Source: Candidatus Poribacteria bacterium
GTDB taxonomy: Bacteria > Poribacteria > WGA-4E > WGA-3G
Direction: 5' to 3'
DNA: 39,807 nucleotides
Assembly: GCA_003635315.1 (NCBI GenBank)
Contig: PYJD01000038.1
Location: forward strand, 1-39,807
Shown here: positions 1-8,299 of the stretch, piece by piece
Position numbering within the stretch: the first letter of the stretch is position 1
Layout: each line of letters begins with the position of its first letter
Translations under genes and position numbers: made by a program
Notes under the pieces: model-generated
The model's database searches: none
Told to the model about the DNA's origin: nothing
The model's input: only the letters and a program-made list of their open reading frames with translations

Positions 1-661
1 GGTTCGCACGCACAAAACACCTTATGAAACCTTTTATGGAATGTGGCATTGAGTTTGTAATACGGGTTTGTAAAAACAGTTGTTTCTACGACAATGGACA
101 ACGCATCAAGCTGGAAACGCTCCAACAAACCGGAACTTATCCGAATATACTTTATCACAGTACAGAGAAACTCAGGTTGAACCTTTATGTTTTCAAAGAT
201 CCACAACATAAAGAACCGCTTTACCTTGTTTCAAACTGTTTGGTGAATGCCCAACTCTATCTGACCTATAAAAGACGGATGCAGATAGAAGAGAGTTTCC
301 GAGATGTAAAAACGCTTTTTGGATTTCGACATTTGCGTCTAAAACGCAATGAACAAGCACGCATTGCACTGTTATGGTTTATCGGATGTGTAAGTTATGG
401 TATCTGTTTCCTCCATTTTGAGAAAGCTGCGGATAAATGGGCAAAAAGCTATAATACAAGTAAAACAAAATCGTATTCTATTATCTATGTGATAAAACGG
501 GTGCTTGAAAATACTTGGGAACCCGGTATCTTTCTTGATCCGTTTTTTCAGATTTGTGATGGTATCTAATCAAATACATATTAGTTGAGTTATTCATTTC
601 CTCTCATAACACAACAAAAATCTCATTTAATATTCATAGGCAAAAACTGGGGGTAAATCAG
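1..661 (+). mobile_element. Partial IS4-family insertion sequence, left contig edge
   Basis: This is the right-hand part of an insertion sequence whose start lies beyond the window. It matches the reverse complement of 39147-39807 along its full length with one difference seen (position 350). Identity stops abruptly after 661, which puts the element's end at or next to the CTGGGGGTAAATCAG sequence. It carries the C-terminal part of a DDE transposase. The second copy in opposite orientation at the far edge suggests assembly stopped at a repeat, although a composite arrangement is possible. Confidence 0.9.
3..569 (+). CDS. IS4-family transposase, N-terminally truncated by the contig edge
   Basis: The reading frame is open from the first bases of the window, so the ATG at 24 is probably internal and the true start lies outside. 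Counting from that ATG, the C-terminal catalytic signature of IS4 transposases is complete: Y82, two residues, R85, three residues, E89, six residues, K96. The E is the third acidic residue of the DDE triad; the two aspartates would be in the missing part. The gene ends about 90 bp before the element's end. The other copy reads K where this one reads N in the RLKR(N/K)EQ segment. Family assignment is firm; activity cannot be judged from a fragment. Confidence 0.9.
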   Translation, partial: FARTKHLMKPFMECGIEFVIRVCKNSCFYDNGQRIKLETLQQTGTYPNILYHSTEKLRLNLYVFKDPQHKEPLYLVSNCLVNAQLYLTYKRRMQIEESFRDVKTLFGFRHLRLKRNEQARIALLWFIGCVSYGICFLHFEKAADKWAKSYNTSKTKSYSIIYVIKRVLENTWEPGIFLDPFFQICDGI

Positions 662-711
662 GAAATGGTACTATCTACACTGTAAATCTTCAATTTGTTA
701 TTAGTAGGTCA

Positions 712-740
712 TTGAATTTTATCATTTTCTCTTGTAATAT
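712..740 (+). promoter_or_regulatory. Sigma70-like promoter candidate
   Basis: TTGAAT (712-717), a 17-base spacer and TAATAT (735-740) lie upstream of the Shine-Dalgarno AGGGAG (760-765) and the ATG at 772. Spacing and position suit transcription of the oxidoreductase gene with a short leader. Found by eye only, in AT-rich DNA where chance matches are common. Confidence 0.4.
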
Positions 741-771
741 ACAATAGAAACTATATGATAGGGAGCAAGAA

Positions 772-1731
772 ATGAATTCTGTGAATATTGCCTTAATCGG
801 AGCTGGTGGGATGGCAAATAGTGTCCATTACCCATCTTTAGCTGAATTTGAAGATGTAAACTTAGTTGGGATATGTGATTTGGTTGAATCCAAACTAAAT
901 GCCACAGCAGAAAGATTTGGTATAGACCAAACATTTAACGACTATCGTGAAATGTTAGAAAAAACAGGTCCAGATGCAGTTTATGTCTTGATGCCACCAC
1001 AACATCTCTTTCCACTCGTGATACATTGTCTTTCACAACAGCATCATGTTTTTATTGAGAAACCTCCTGGTATTACACTACATCAGACAAAAGAGATGGC
1101 AACCGCAGCTGAGAAATTTGGATGTAAAACTATGGTTGGATTTAATCGTCGTTTTATTCCTTTGCTTCAGAAAGTAAAAGGTATAGTTGAAGAACACGGT
1201 CCTATAATTCAATGTATGTCCACATTCCATAAGAATACTCCCACTGCCTTATACTATGATGGGGTAATTGATGTGTTAACCTGTGATGCAATACACGCTG
1301 TAGATGCATTACGTTGGTTAGGTGGAGGAGAAGTGCAGGCTGTTGCAAGCGATATAAATACTTTCAACTCAGAAAGAGAAAATAGCTTTAACGCCATTGT
1401 AAAGTTCTCAAGTGGTGCATCAGGATATTTATGTACAAATTGGGCAGTGGGAGGTCGTATACATATCTTTGAGATGCATGCATCCGGTATTTCTGCATAT
1501 ATTAATCCAGATGCTGGTGGAGGTGCTAAGATCTATACATCCAACGGAATTTCTGAGATAACAACTGAGGAGGCTGCAGGTTCAGATTTAAGCTATAAAT
1601 CCTACGGATTTTATGGTGAAAACAGACATTTTGTGGATTCAATTAAGTCTGATACCCAACCAATGACTTGCTTTGATGATGCAATCAAAACAATGGAACT
1701 CGTTCAAGCCATATATAGGAATAGAATCTAA
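772..1731 (+). CDS. Gfo/Idh/MocA family oxidoreductase
   Basis: A 319-residue NAD(P)-dependent dehydrogenase of the glucose-fructose oxidoreductase/inositol dehydrogenase type, expected to be cytoplasmic and to oxidise or reduce a sugar, cyclitol or derivative. The N-terminal Rossmann fold shows the nucleotide loop GAGGMA at residues 10-15. The family EKP motif is at 96-98 (E96, K97, P98), with the lysine expected in catalysis. The C-terminal half is the alpha/beta substrate domain, with a DAIHAVDALRWLGG helix typical of the family. The start is set by AGGGAG six bases upstream. It is slightly shorter than many relatives (330-380 residues). The substrate cannot be read from the sequence. Next along the strand is an aldo/keto reductase, but a 437-bp repeat-filled gap separates them, so they need not form an operon. 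Confidence 0.9.
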   Translation: MNSVNIALIGAGGMANSVHYPSLAEFEDVNLVGICDLVESKLNATAERFGIDQTFNDYREMLEKTGPDAVYVLMPPQHLFPLVIHCLSQQHHVFIEKPPGITLHQTKEMATAAEKFGCKTMVGFNRRFIPLLQKVKGIVEEHGPIIQCMSTFHKNTPTALYYDGVIDVLTCDAIHAVDALRWLGGGEVQAVASDINTFNSERENSFNAIVKFSSGASGYLCTNWAVGGRIHIFEMHASGISAYINPDAGGGAKIYTSNGISEITTEEAAGSDLSYKSYGFYGENRHFVDSIKSDTQPMTCFDDAIKTMELVQAIYRNRI

Positions 1732-1740
1732 CTGTTCAGA

Positions 1741-2007
1741 TGTAGGAGCGCCCTCTTGGTCGCGATTCTGTTGTCCGAATACTCTCATCTGTAGGAGCGC
1801 CATCCTGGTAGCGATTCGGTTGTCCGAATACAACACTCTCTTCTGTAGTAGCGCCCTCCTGGTTGCGATTCTGTTGTCCTCTCATCTGTAGGAGCCCCTC
1901 CTGGTTGCGATTCTGTTGTCCTCTCATCTGTAGGAGCGCCCTCTTGGTTGCGATTCTGTTGTCCTCTCATCTGTAGGAGCGCCCTCCTGGTCGCGACTCC
2001 TACAAAG
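1741..2007. repeat. Six-copy tandem array of TGTAGGAGCG hairpin units
   Basis: Units start at 1741, 1790, 1844, 1887, 1929 and 1972, giving periods of 49, 54, 43, 42 and 43 bp. Each begins TGTAG(G/T)AGC, continues CCTCYTGGTYGCGATTC or close to it, and ends TTGTCC plus a short link (TCTCATC or GAATAC). The final unit closes with CTCCTACA, the complement of the opening TGTAGGAG, so it can fold into a hairpin. The length changes come from the link, while the hairpin part is conserved. Open frames across this array on both strands are by-products of the repeat. Single copies of related units occur near 11489, 11576, 11880, 28334 and 34738. Confidence 0.85.
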
Positions 2008-2168
2008 AAACTCAAGAATCGGAATGATACTTTGTCAATTAGAAATGGTATTAGTTAAATTTCATGGTATTTCACAGGTGATTGTGGTATCATTTATGGA
2101 TGTATTTAGGTATGAAATTTACCCATTCCAATAACTGATACTGTTGATTTAATAGAGGATTACATTTC

Positions 2169-3104
2169 ATGAATCGGACTAAAATCCCAGGTGTTGAAAA
2201 GGAAATATCACAACTGATACTCGGAACTATGATGTATTCACCAGGTGAGTATGAACATAGCACAAAAATGCTTGATACATTCTTTGATGCAGGGGGAAAT
2301 GCCTTAGATACTGCTCATATTTATGGTGGTGGTAACAGTGAAAGACTTATTGGTCTTTGGATGGAAGAAAGAGAAAATAGAGATGATGTCTTTCTCATTG
2401 ATAAAGGTGGACATCCACACGGTGGAGTTCCTGTAAGAGTATCACCTGAATTCGTCAGTCAAGATTTAAAGGAAAACTTAGAACGTCTACAGACAGATTA
2501 TATTGATCTATACATGCTACATAGAGATGATCCTGATACACCTGTGAAGACTATTATTGATTACCTGAATGAAGAGATACAGGCAGGAAAGATTCGAGCA
2601 ATCGCAGCCTCGAACTGGCATCCCCAACGAATTGATGAAGCAAATACATACGCAAATGAAAATGGGTTAAATGGATTTGTTGCACTCAGTAATAATATCA
2701 GTCTCGCTGTTCCAATGGAACCAATGTGGGGAGGATGTGTCTGTGTTGACGATGATGGGCGTCAGTGGCATGAGGAAAAGCAATTCCCTCTAATGCCCTG
2801 GTCCTCACAAGCACGCGGATTTTTTAGTGGGGCATTTACGCCTGAAAATAGAGATAATGGGGATATGGTTCGGGTATATTACAATGATGAGAACTTTGAA
2901 AGACTTGAACGCGCAAAAATACTCGGTACAAAATACGGCTTCTCTCCAATACAGGTATCTCTATCATACTGCGTTCACCTTCCATTTCCTATGTTTCCAG
3001 TAGTGGGTCCGGCAAACTTAGATGAAATGAGTTCTTCTATTAAGGCATTAGACCTACAACTTACAGATGAAGAGGTACGCTGGTTAAACCTTGAGTTAGA
3101 GTAA
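2169..3104 (+). CDS. Aldo/keto reductase
   Basis: A 311-residue NADP(H)-dependent (beta/alpha)8-barrel oxidoreductase. The catalytic tetrad of the superfamily is complete: D47 and Y52 (LDTAHIYG), K79 (LIDKGG) and H118 (YMLHRDD). The C-terminal part has the nucleotide-binding PVVGP segment expected in the last strands. An insertion around residues 190-205 holds CVCVDDDG, which is unusual in this family. GAGG at 2155-2158 precedes the ATG. The stop codon overlaps the target duplication of the short mobile element that follows. Its neighbour is a Gfo/Idh oxidoreductase, and such pairs are common in carbohydrate-degrading bacteria, but the substrate is unknown. Confidence 0.9.
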   Translation: MNRTKIPGVEKEISQLILGTMMYSPGEYEHSTKMLDTFFDAGGNALDTAHIYGGGNSERLIGLWMEERENRDDVFLIDKGGHPHGGVPVRVSPEFVSQDLKENLERLQTDYIDLYMLHRDDPDTPVKTIIDYLNEEIQAGKIRAIAASNWHPQRIDEANTYANENGLNGFVALSNNISLAVPMEPMWGGCVCVDDDGRQWHEEKQFPLMPWSSQARGFFSGAFTPENRDNGDMVRVYYNDENFERLERAKILGTKYGFSPIQVSLSYCVHLPFPMFPVVGPANLDEMSSSIKALDLQLTDEEVRWLNLELE

Positions 3105-3214
3105 TAACATTTCTGATATATTATGTCTCTTTTTGTAGCATAAACTTTCAGTTTGTGCTGTATTTCGCTTCATATCTAAATATAGATATTGGAAAAAAAT
3201 AATGGAAATGGTAT
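3104..3214. mobile_element. Short TNA-duplicating element, family A copy 1 (MITE-like)
   Basis: The left end TAACATTTCT is a degenerate form of TACCATTTCT; the right end is GGAAATGGTA. Both ends are flanked by the direct triplet TAA, as expected of a target-site duplication. The interior carries a GTAGCATAAACT hairpin with its partner arm AGTTTGTGC (about 3135-3156). There is no coding capacity. The element is about 110 bp, like the copies at 5248 and 25480. Confidence 0.75.
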
Positions 3215-3247
3215 AAACACTACACTGCAAATAAAGAGTTGAGAATA

Positions 3248-4339
3248 ATGAAAAATCACATTCTTAAAATAATCCTATTTACAATATTAATTTTACTATC
3301 AAAGACAGGTATCTACAACGGACATACACAGGAGAGTTGAGGTGCATGAAGTAATCCTGCAATCCCACGGGGCGGGATTAGGGGAGTCAGTATGACTTCA
3401 GAAAATAACAAATATCAATTGTCATTAAGTACAATGCGTTGGTTTGATGCAAAGGGAGGACATCTGGAAACTAAAGGCTTAAATGCTGATGGTGAAATCT
3501 TTGAAGTTCCCCTTCATCGACATAAAGTAAACCTAAACATATATCGTCTCGACATCGGTCTTAAATATAAGATCACTCCAAGTTTCCAAATTGAAACGAA
3601 TATCCCTTATGAATCCAAAATCCAAGAAGCAAGTATAGAGGAAATTGATCCACTGACTGAAGAGCAGAAACAAGCAGTTATTCGAAATCAAGATATACAC
3701 CACCGAAATGAAACCTATACAGGTCCTACTGATATAGATCTGTTAGTAAACTATAATATACAAGGTATATTGACTGAGAATGATTTTCTTATCGGTCGCA
3801 TAGGTACTACAATACCTGTTGGAAAGACTGAAGAAAACCCATGGATACTTGGAGAAGCTGGACTGGAGCATTTACATATCCAATTTGGTACAGGTACATT
3901 TAATCCAATTGGTGCCATTTATTATAATATTCCAGTATATAAGGGTTTCGCAGCAACTACAAGTTTACGATCGAAATTCCCATTATATGCAAATAGTAAA
4001 ACCTATAGAGGTTCCAGAGAACTAACATACACTGGGGGATTAAATTTTCGACCAAATAAATGGATTTCTGTATATACAGGTTACCTCGGCTTTTATCAAT
4101 CCTATGCACATTGGGCAGGTGAAATCGACATCAACACTGGACTCCGTTTTAGTATGGCTTCCTTCGGGGCAGCTATTTCTACACCATTCAACTTCCCCAT
4201 ATCAATTTCATTCATGCTACCCATGCACCAAGAAACATTATACGACGATACCAATTCGTTTCTTGATGGAAGATACCAAGAGAGTGACGCATTCAAATTT
4301 GGACCGCTTATATCCATATCTGTTTTTTATTCTTTTTAG
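3248..4339 (+). CDS. Candidate selenoprotein: outer-membrane beta-barrel with two in-frame TGA codons
   Basis: One frame runs from ATG 3248 to TAG 4339 and is broken only by TGA at 3338-3340 and 3347-3349. Residues 1-28 are a signal peptide (MKNH, then a hydrophobic IILFTILILLS core). Then come E-S-(TGA)-G-A-(TGA)-S-N-P-A-I-P-R-G and about 320 residues of alternating beta-strand pattern ending VFYSF; a terminal Phe is typical of outer-membrane barrels. If both TGAs specify selenocysteine the product has 363 residues and a UxxU motif at the mature N-terminus. I recall barrel proteins in other bacteria starting with a Cys-x-x-Cys-x-Asn-Pro motif after the signal peptide, which would align with the TGAs; this needs checking. 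Alternative: translation starts at ATG 3392, which has GGGGAG five bases upstream, giving a 315-residue barrel with no signal peptide. A plain pseudogene is also possible, but the remaining 950 bp carry no further damage. Confidence 0.6.
3356..3382 (+). promoter_or_regulatory. Stem-loop just after the second TGA (possible bacterial SECIS)
   Basis: AATCCC (3361-3366) pairs with GGGATT (3374-3379) around the loop ACGGGGC. CCT (3356-3358) pairs with AGG (3380-3382), leaving a two-base bulge GC. The apical loop starts 17 bases after the second TGA and 26 after the first, inside the distance window known for bacterial SECIS elements. The loop is G-rich, but its first two bases are A and C, so it matches the usual rule (a G among the first two) only if an inner C-G pair forms. 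It also overlaps the Shine-Dalgarno for ATG 3392. Confidence 0.45.
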
Positions 4340-4390
4340 GAAATACGCTAATTCACATTGGACTTTCAGAAGGATGATACATAAATTATC

Positions 4391-4819
4391 ATGATAGCAT
4401 ATAGTCGAGGAGTCCAAGTCTTTCAAGGTATAATCAGTCTAATCTTAGGGGGAGTCAGTGTATTAATAGCAATTTTGCTTAGACAATCGGGGTATTCTAC
4501 CTTTACGCTATTGACATTTTTCATTGTTGGCTTGATATTAGTTTTCTCCGGTGACTATCTAATAAATCTCTTCAAATTACCAGTCAATCAGCAGAAACAA
4601 CAACTATTTAGTGAAGTTTGCCTTATTGCCTACGGTGTTTTCTATGTGAATATAGGACTTTCACATCTCTTACAACCGATACTACTCTACAACTTATCAC
4701 ACCGAATTAGTCCTCTCTGGGTACGTAGAGGTATCACAAGCATTGGGATACTTCTAATTATTGGAGGGATTTACGATATAATTAGATTGTACTCCAACTC
4801 TAATTCAGATTCAGTATAA
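4391..4819 (+). CDS. Small four-helix integral membrane protein of unknown function
   Basis: A 142-residue protein with four hydrophobic stretches at about residues 10-28, 38-56, 75-98 and 110-130, so almost wholly membrane-embedded. A short polar C-terminus (SNSNSDSV) follows. No catalytic or family motif is recognised. It begins 51 bp after the barrel gene on the same strand and may be cotranscribed with it; a link in envelope function is only inference. No clear Shine-Dalgarno precedes the ATG, so the start is moderately certain. Confidence 0.65.
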   Translation: MIAYSRGVQVFQGIISLILGGVSVLIAILLRQSGYSTFTLLTFFIVGLILVFSGDYLINLFKLPVNQQKQQLFSEVCLIAYGVFYVNIGLSHLLQPILLYNLSHRISPLWVRRGITSIGILLIIGGIYDIIRLYSNSNSDSV

Positions 4820-4853
4820 TTACTACAATCAATTCTGTTTGATGTTTCTGATT

Positions 4854-5162
4854 TTATCGTGCAATTATAACCGCATATTTTAGTTTTGTTTCTCCAACAT
4901 TCCGAATACCATGTAAAACCTTACAATCCACTTGTATTGCTTGATTATCAGATATAAGGTGTTTCTTATCTCCAAACAGTACTTCTCCCTCACCAGAGAA
5001 AACATAAAATATCTCTAAACCGTCATGTGTGTGAGGAGCATGTGCTCGTTGACCTGGATCAACTTCAGAAATGTGTAAATGTAGACGTTCAGGATCAGTA
5101 CCCGCTTCAAATACGAATCGTTCTATTCCTTTTATATCAGTCCTAATTTGTTCACTCATCAT
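4854..5162 (-). CDS. Small cupin-domain protein
   Basis: A 102-residue single-domain cupin (small beta-barrel, usually metal-binding). Motif 1 reads GQRAHAPHTHDGLEIFYVFSG, giving two histidines and a glutamate as likely metal ligands. Motif 2 ends VLHGIRNVG with a further histidine. GGAGGAA lies directly upstream; either of two adjacent ATGs could be used. Such stand-alone cupins often act as sugar-binding or isomerase-like proteins or as dioxygenase cores, and nothing here decides which. It is convergent with the membrane-protein gene, with only 34 bp between them and no obvious terminator. Confidence 0.85.
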   Translation of the reverse strand: MMSEQIRTDIKGIERFVFEAGTDPERLHLHISEVDPGQRAHAPHTHDGLEIFYVFSGEGEVLFGDKKHLISDNQAIQVDCKVLHGIRNVGETKLKYAVIIAR

Positions 5163-5247
5163 TTCCTCCTTTATTTTATCCTATCAAATCCTAAGATACA
5201 TGTCCATTTATATTGACGGTGTATTTTAGATATATGTTCTCAATATT

Positions 5248-5360
5248 ATACCATTTCTGATATATAATGTCTCTCTTGTAGCATAAACTTTCCAGTTTGT
5301 GCCACATTCCACATCATTTCTAACAATTGGCAATGGGACAAAAATTAATAGAAATGGTAT
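5248..5360. mobile_element. Short TNA-duplicating element, family A copy 2
   Basis: Ends are TACCATTTCT (from 5249) and AGAAATGGTA (to 5359), flanked on both sides by the direct triplet TTA. The interior holds the GTAGCATAAACT...AGTTTGTGC hairpin at about 5278-5300. Interior and length (about 112 bp) closely match the copies at 3104 and 25480. Non-coding. Confidence 0.8.
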
Positions 5361-5414
5361 TATATATGCAACTTCAAGAATTCTGTGAAAACATAAATGG
5401 GTTAGAGGAACACA

Positions 5415-6329
5415 TTGGAACGTAACATTCTCAAAGACAGATTTGTATACTACACTGTACGGTTATTTGGTGTATTATGTCGTATACTCAATAAGAATAC
5501 TGCAATGTTCTTAGCCAAAGGAATTGGTCTTCTCCTATTTTATACACTCAAGAAACGTAGAGAAATCGCACTACAGAATTTAATGATAGCTTTTCAGGAT
5601 AAAATTACAAAAATTGAACAAGTTAAAATCTGTAAAGACAGTTTTATTAATCTATCTAAAACCGTAGTCGAATTCATGCGATTTCCAAAATTAAACTATA
5701 AGAATATTTGGGAAGAGGTTACAATTATTGGAAGGGAACATCTCGACACTGCAATGAAATCAGGTAAAGGAACTATAGTTTTTCTTCCACACTTCGGTAA
5801 CTGGGAACTTCTCTCACTCGTATATGGTGTACTCATACCAAATCAAGCTAAAGCAATCGCTCTTCCTCTCAAGAATAAACAACTGAATGATATGATATGG
5901 AGATTCCGCCAACTCTTTAGCTTAGAATTAATACCAAGAAAAAACGCTGTTAAAGAATCACTAAGGGCATTGAGAAACAACCAAGCAGTTGGGTTCTTTG
6001 CTGATCAGAATGCTGGGGAGCATGGGGTATTCATTGACTTTTTCGGTAAACCAGCATCTACCGTAAGGGGACCAGTGACCTTAGCATTAAAAACAGAATC
6101 CCCAATCCTCTTTTCACTGGATATCAGAAATCCAGACGGAAGTCATAAGGTTGAAATTCTACCTCCTATTTATACCAAGTCTTCTGGTGATCTGGAATCT
6201 GATGTGAAACATTATACATCACTGCTATTAAAGCATTTGGAACACTATATACATAAATACCCAGATCAGTGGTTATGGATTCATAACAGGTGGAAAACAC
6301 AACCTGGAAACACAAATGATAATTCATAA
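5415..6329 (+). CDS. LpxL/HtrB-type lysophospholipid acyltransferase
   Basis: A 304-residue membrane-associated acyltransferase of the lipid A/lipid biosynthesis family, expected to move an acyl chain from acyl-ACP onto a lipid precursor at the inner face of the cytoplasmic membrane. The catalytic HX4E motif is H126-FGNW-E131 (LPHFGNWELL). Downstream are the FADQNAG segment and the RGPVTLALKTESPI region seen in this family, with a near-terminal PDQWLWIHNRWK motif typical of HtrB-like enzymes. The start is TTG at 5415 with AGAGGA five bases upstream. Presence of this family suggests a diderm envelope. Which lipid it acylates is not shown, and no other lpx gene is in the window. Confidence 0.88.
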   Translation: MERNILKDRFVYYTVRLFGVLCRILNKNTAMFLAKGIGLLLFYTLKKRREIALQNLMIAFQDKITKIEQVKICKDSFINLSKTVVEFMRFPKLNYKNIWEEVTIIGREHLDTAMKSGKGTIVFLPHFGNWELLSLVYGVLIPNQAKAIALPLKNKQLNDMIWRFRQLFSLELIPRKNAVKESLRALRNNQAVGFFADQNAGEHGVFIDFFGKPASTVRGPVTLALKTESPILFSLDIRNPDGSHKVEILPPIYTKSSGDLESDVKHYTSLLLKHLEHYIHKYPDQWLWIHNRWKTQPGNTNDNS

Positions 6330-6558
6330 TCCATCAAGTTTATTAGCCAAAAACAAATCTCTTCGAATATCTTTCAAGTATCCATTCTATAAGTAGATTA
6401 AGAATACAATACAATACATACTAAGGCTTGAATACCATTGAAAATTCATTGAATAAATGTTATATACCTGCTAAAATATAATATCCAATAAATTTAAATA
6501 AAATTTCGATTATTTTCTAAGAAATCATCCATCTATTAATTTCAATGAGGCATCACTA

Positions 6559-8097
6559 ATGAAAAGATTTATACTATCCTTCATAGTCTTAGTCATTGCA
6601 ATCGGTATCCCGTTACTCTTAATTCATTCTTCTGAACGGGACGCTTCAAGTGAACAACGTATTACACTGGCAATGTTAAACAAAGCACTGGCAACTGCAA
6701 TCAAGACTGCTGAAGATAATTATTATAAACCTATTGATCGAAATGAGATGTATCAAGGCGCAATTAAAGGGGCTCTCGCATCAATTGGTGATCCTTATAC
6801 CTATTTACTATCTGAACGTGATCATAGACGTTCTGTAGAGAATCTATACAATGCTAAATTCGGAGGACTTGGTGTTCAAATATATCCTGATCATAGGGGG
6901 TATATTAAGATTTCCAAACCAATACCTGGTACTCCTGCTGAAGGGGCACATCTACAGGCTGGTGATTATATTACCAAAGTTGATGGTAAACAAATCTATT
7001 TAGGTGATACTACTGGGATGACATTAGATGATGTCATAGATCTATTACGAGGGGATGTTAACACAGATGTTACGCTAACTGTTCGACGACAATTCCTTGA
7101 TCCCTTCGAAGTAAAACTGACTCGTGCCAAAATATCTATACCCAGTGTAAATACGACTATGTTGGATGGAGATATTGGGTATATTCAAATTACGAAATTC
7201 ATTGGAAAAGATCGATTAGGTGGAACTGAAGAAGAATTTAACAAAGCTTTGGCATCACATAAAGCAAATGGTATGAAAGCACTTATTTTAGATTTGAGGA
7301 GTAATCAAGGTGGACTTCTTGATGCAGCATATCATATTGCTGATGCATTTATTAGCGAAGGTACGATTGTATCTACAAAGGGAAGAAAAAGAGAATTTGA
7401 TAGCACCTATCCTGCTCATTCCGAAATCTTATGTGATCCTAAGATTCCTGTCGTCATCCTTGTTGATGAATATAGTGCCAGTGCATCAGAAATCGTCGCT
7501 GGTGCAATTAAGGATACTGGAAGAGGTATATTAATTGGTGCAAAAACATACGGGAAAGGTGTTGTACAAAAACGCTATCCACTCTCTGGTATTGGGGCAA
7601 TTTCAATTACTATATCATCATATTTTACGCCAAACGGTACATCTATTGACAAATCTGGAATTACACCTCAAGTTCCTATTATTGATCCTGTACCTAATAG
7701 AATTGAACAGATGATGAGAAGATTAGTTGTTGAGAAAAATGCTATTGAGAACTATATCGCATTATGGATTGAAGAAGAATCTAAAAAAACTGGTGAATTA
7801 CCTCAAGACTTCACCAAAATTGAACCTGAATTACCCATACTTAGACAGATTCTAATTGATGACGGATTAAGGGTCAGTATGGATTGGATTACACAACGGG
7901 CTGAACTACTGTTTAACCTTAATGTAGGTATTGATCGTATCGTAAATCTAAAATATGATTTACAGATGAAAGAAGCTATTCGAATCATAAATGCTGGTGA
8001 AGTACAGACTATCATTTCAACTTACAAGAATCTTGATAATTTATTTATAAATTTCGGTAAAGAATTACATACAGTGGTCTTATCATCTGTAAGATAG
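6559..8097 (+). CDS. S41-family C-terminal processing protease (CtpA-like)
   Basis: A 512-residue periplasmic serine protease anchored by an N-terminal hydrophobic segment (residues 4-23) that could be an uncleaved signal anchor. A PDZ domain spans about residues 95-180 (GGLGVQI at its start). The peptidase S41 core has DLRSNQGG and the catalytic pair: S308 in YSASASE and K333 in TYGKGVVQ, 25 residues apart as in characterised C-terminal processing proteases. A C-terminal helical region of about 130 residues follows. GAGG lies upstream of the ATG. The 229-bp gap before it holds nothing evident. Expected role: trimming C-termini of exported proteins or cell-wall control. Confidence 0.92.
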   Translation: MKRFILSFIVLVIAIGIPLLLIHSSERDASSEQRITLAMLNKALATAIKTAEDNYYKPIDRNEMYQGAIKGALASIGDPYTYLLSERDHRRSVENLYNAKFGGLGVQIYPDHRGYIKISKPIPGTPAEGAHLQAGDYITKVDGKQIYLGDTTGMTLDDVIDLLRGDVNTDVTLTVRRQFLDPFEVKLTRAKISIPSVNTTMLDGDIGYIQITKFIGKDRLGGTEEEFNKALASHKANGMKALILDLRSNQGGLLDAAYHIADAFISEGTIVSTKGRKREFDSTYPAHSEILCDPKIPVVILVDEYSASASEIVAGAIKDTGRGILIGAKTYGKGVVQKRYPLSGIGAISITISSYFTPNGTSIDKSGITPQVPIIDPVPNRIEQMMRRLVVEKNAIENYIALWIEEESKKTGELPQDFTKIEPELPILRQILIDDGLRVSMDWITQRAELLFNLNVGIDRIVNLKYDLQMKEAIRIINAGEVQTIISTYKNLDNLFINFGKELHTVVLSSVR

Positions 8098-8299
8098 CGG
8101 TATAAATACTTGAGCAATTTTAGTCTTAGGTATTTAAAATCACTATGATAAAAACTGCTTATTCGTTGACTTAATAACTTACTTATATTCAATCGGATAG
8201 CATATCTCAATCATTTTCTGCTAAACACAATTCATAAGATTACTCTCTTCTATATACTAACCACAACACCTTGTTGACAGACTAATACAAACAACATTG

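Noticed and set aside
1639..2015. Several overlapping open frames on both strands with a QQNRNQEG-type repeat peptide
   Set aside because: They are translations of the TGTAGGAGCG tandem array and shift frame with link length, with no Shine-Dalgarno. They are not genes.
3248..4339. Genome-wide reassignment of UGA
   Set aside because: Genes here use TGG for Trp and the UDG gene ends in TGA at a natural length with its neighbour starting close by. Recoding limited to this gene fits better.
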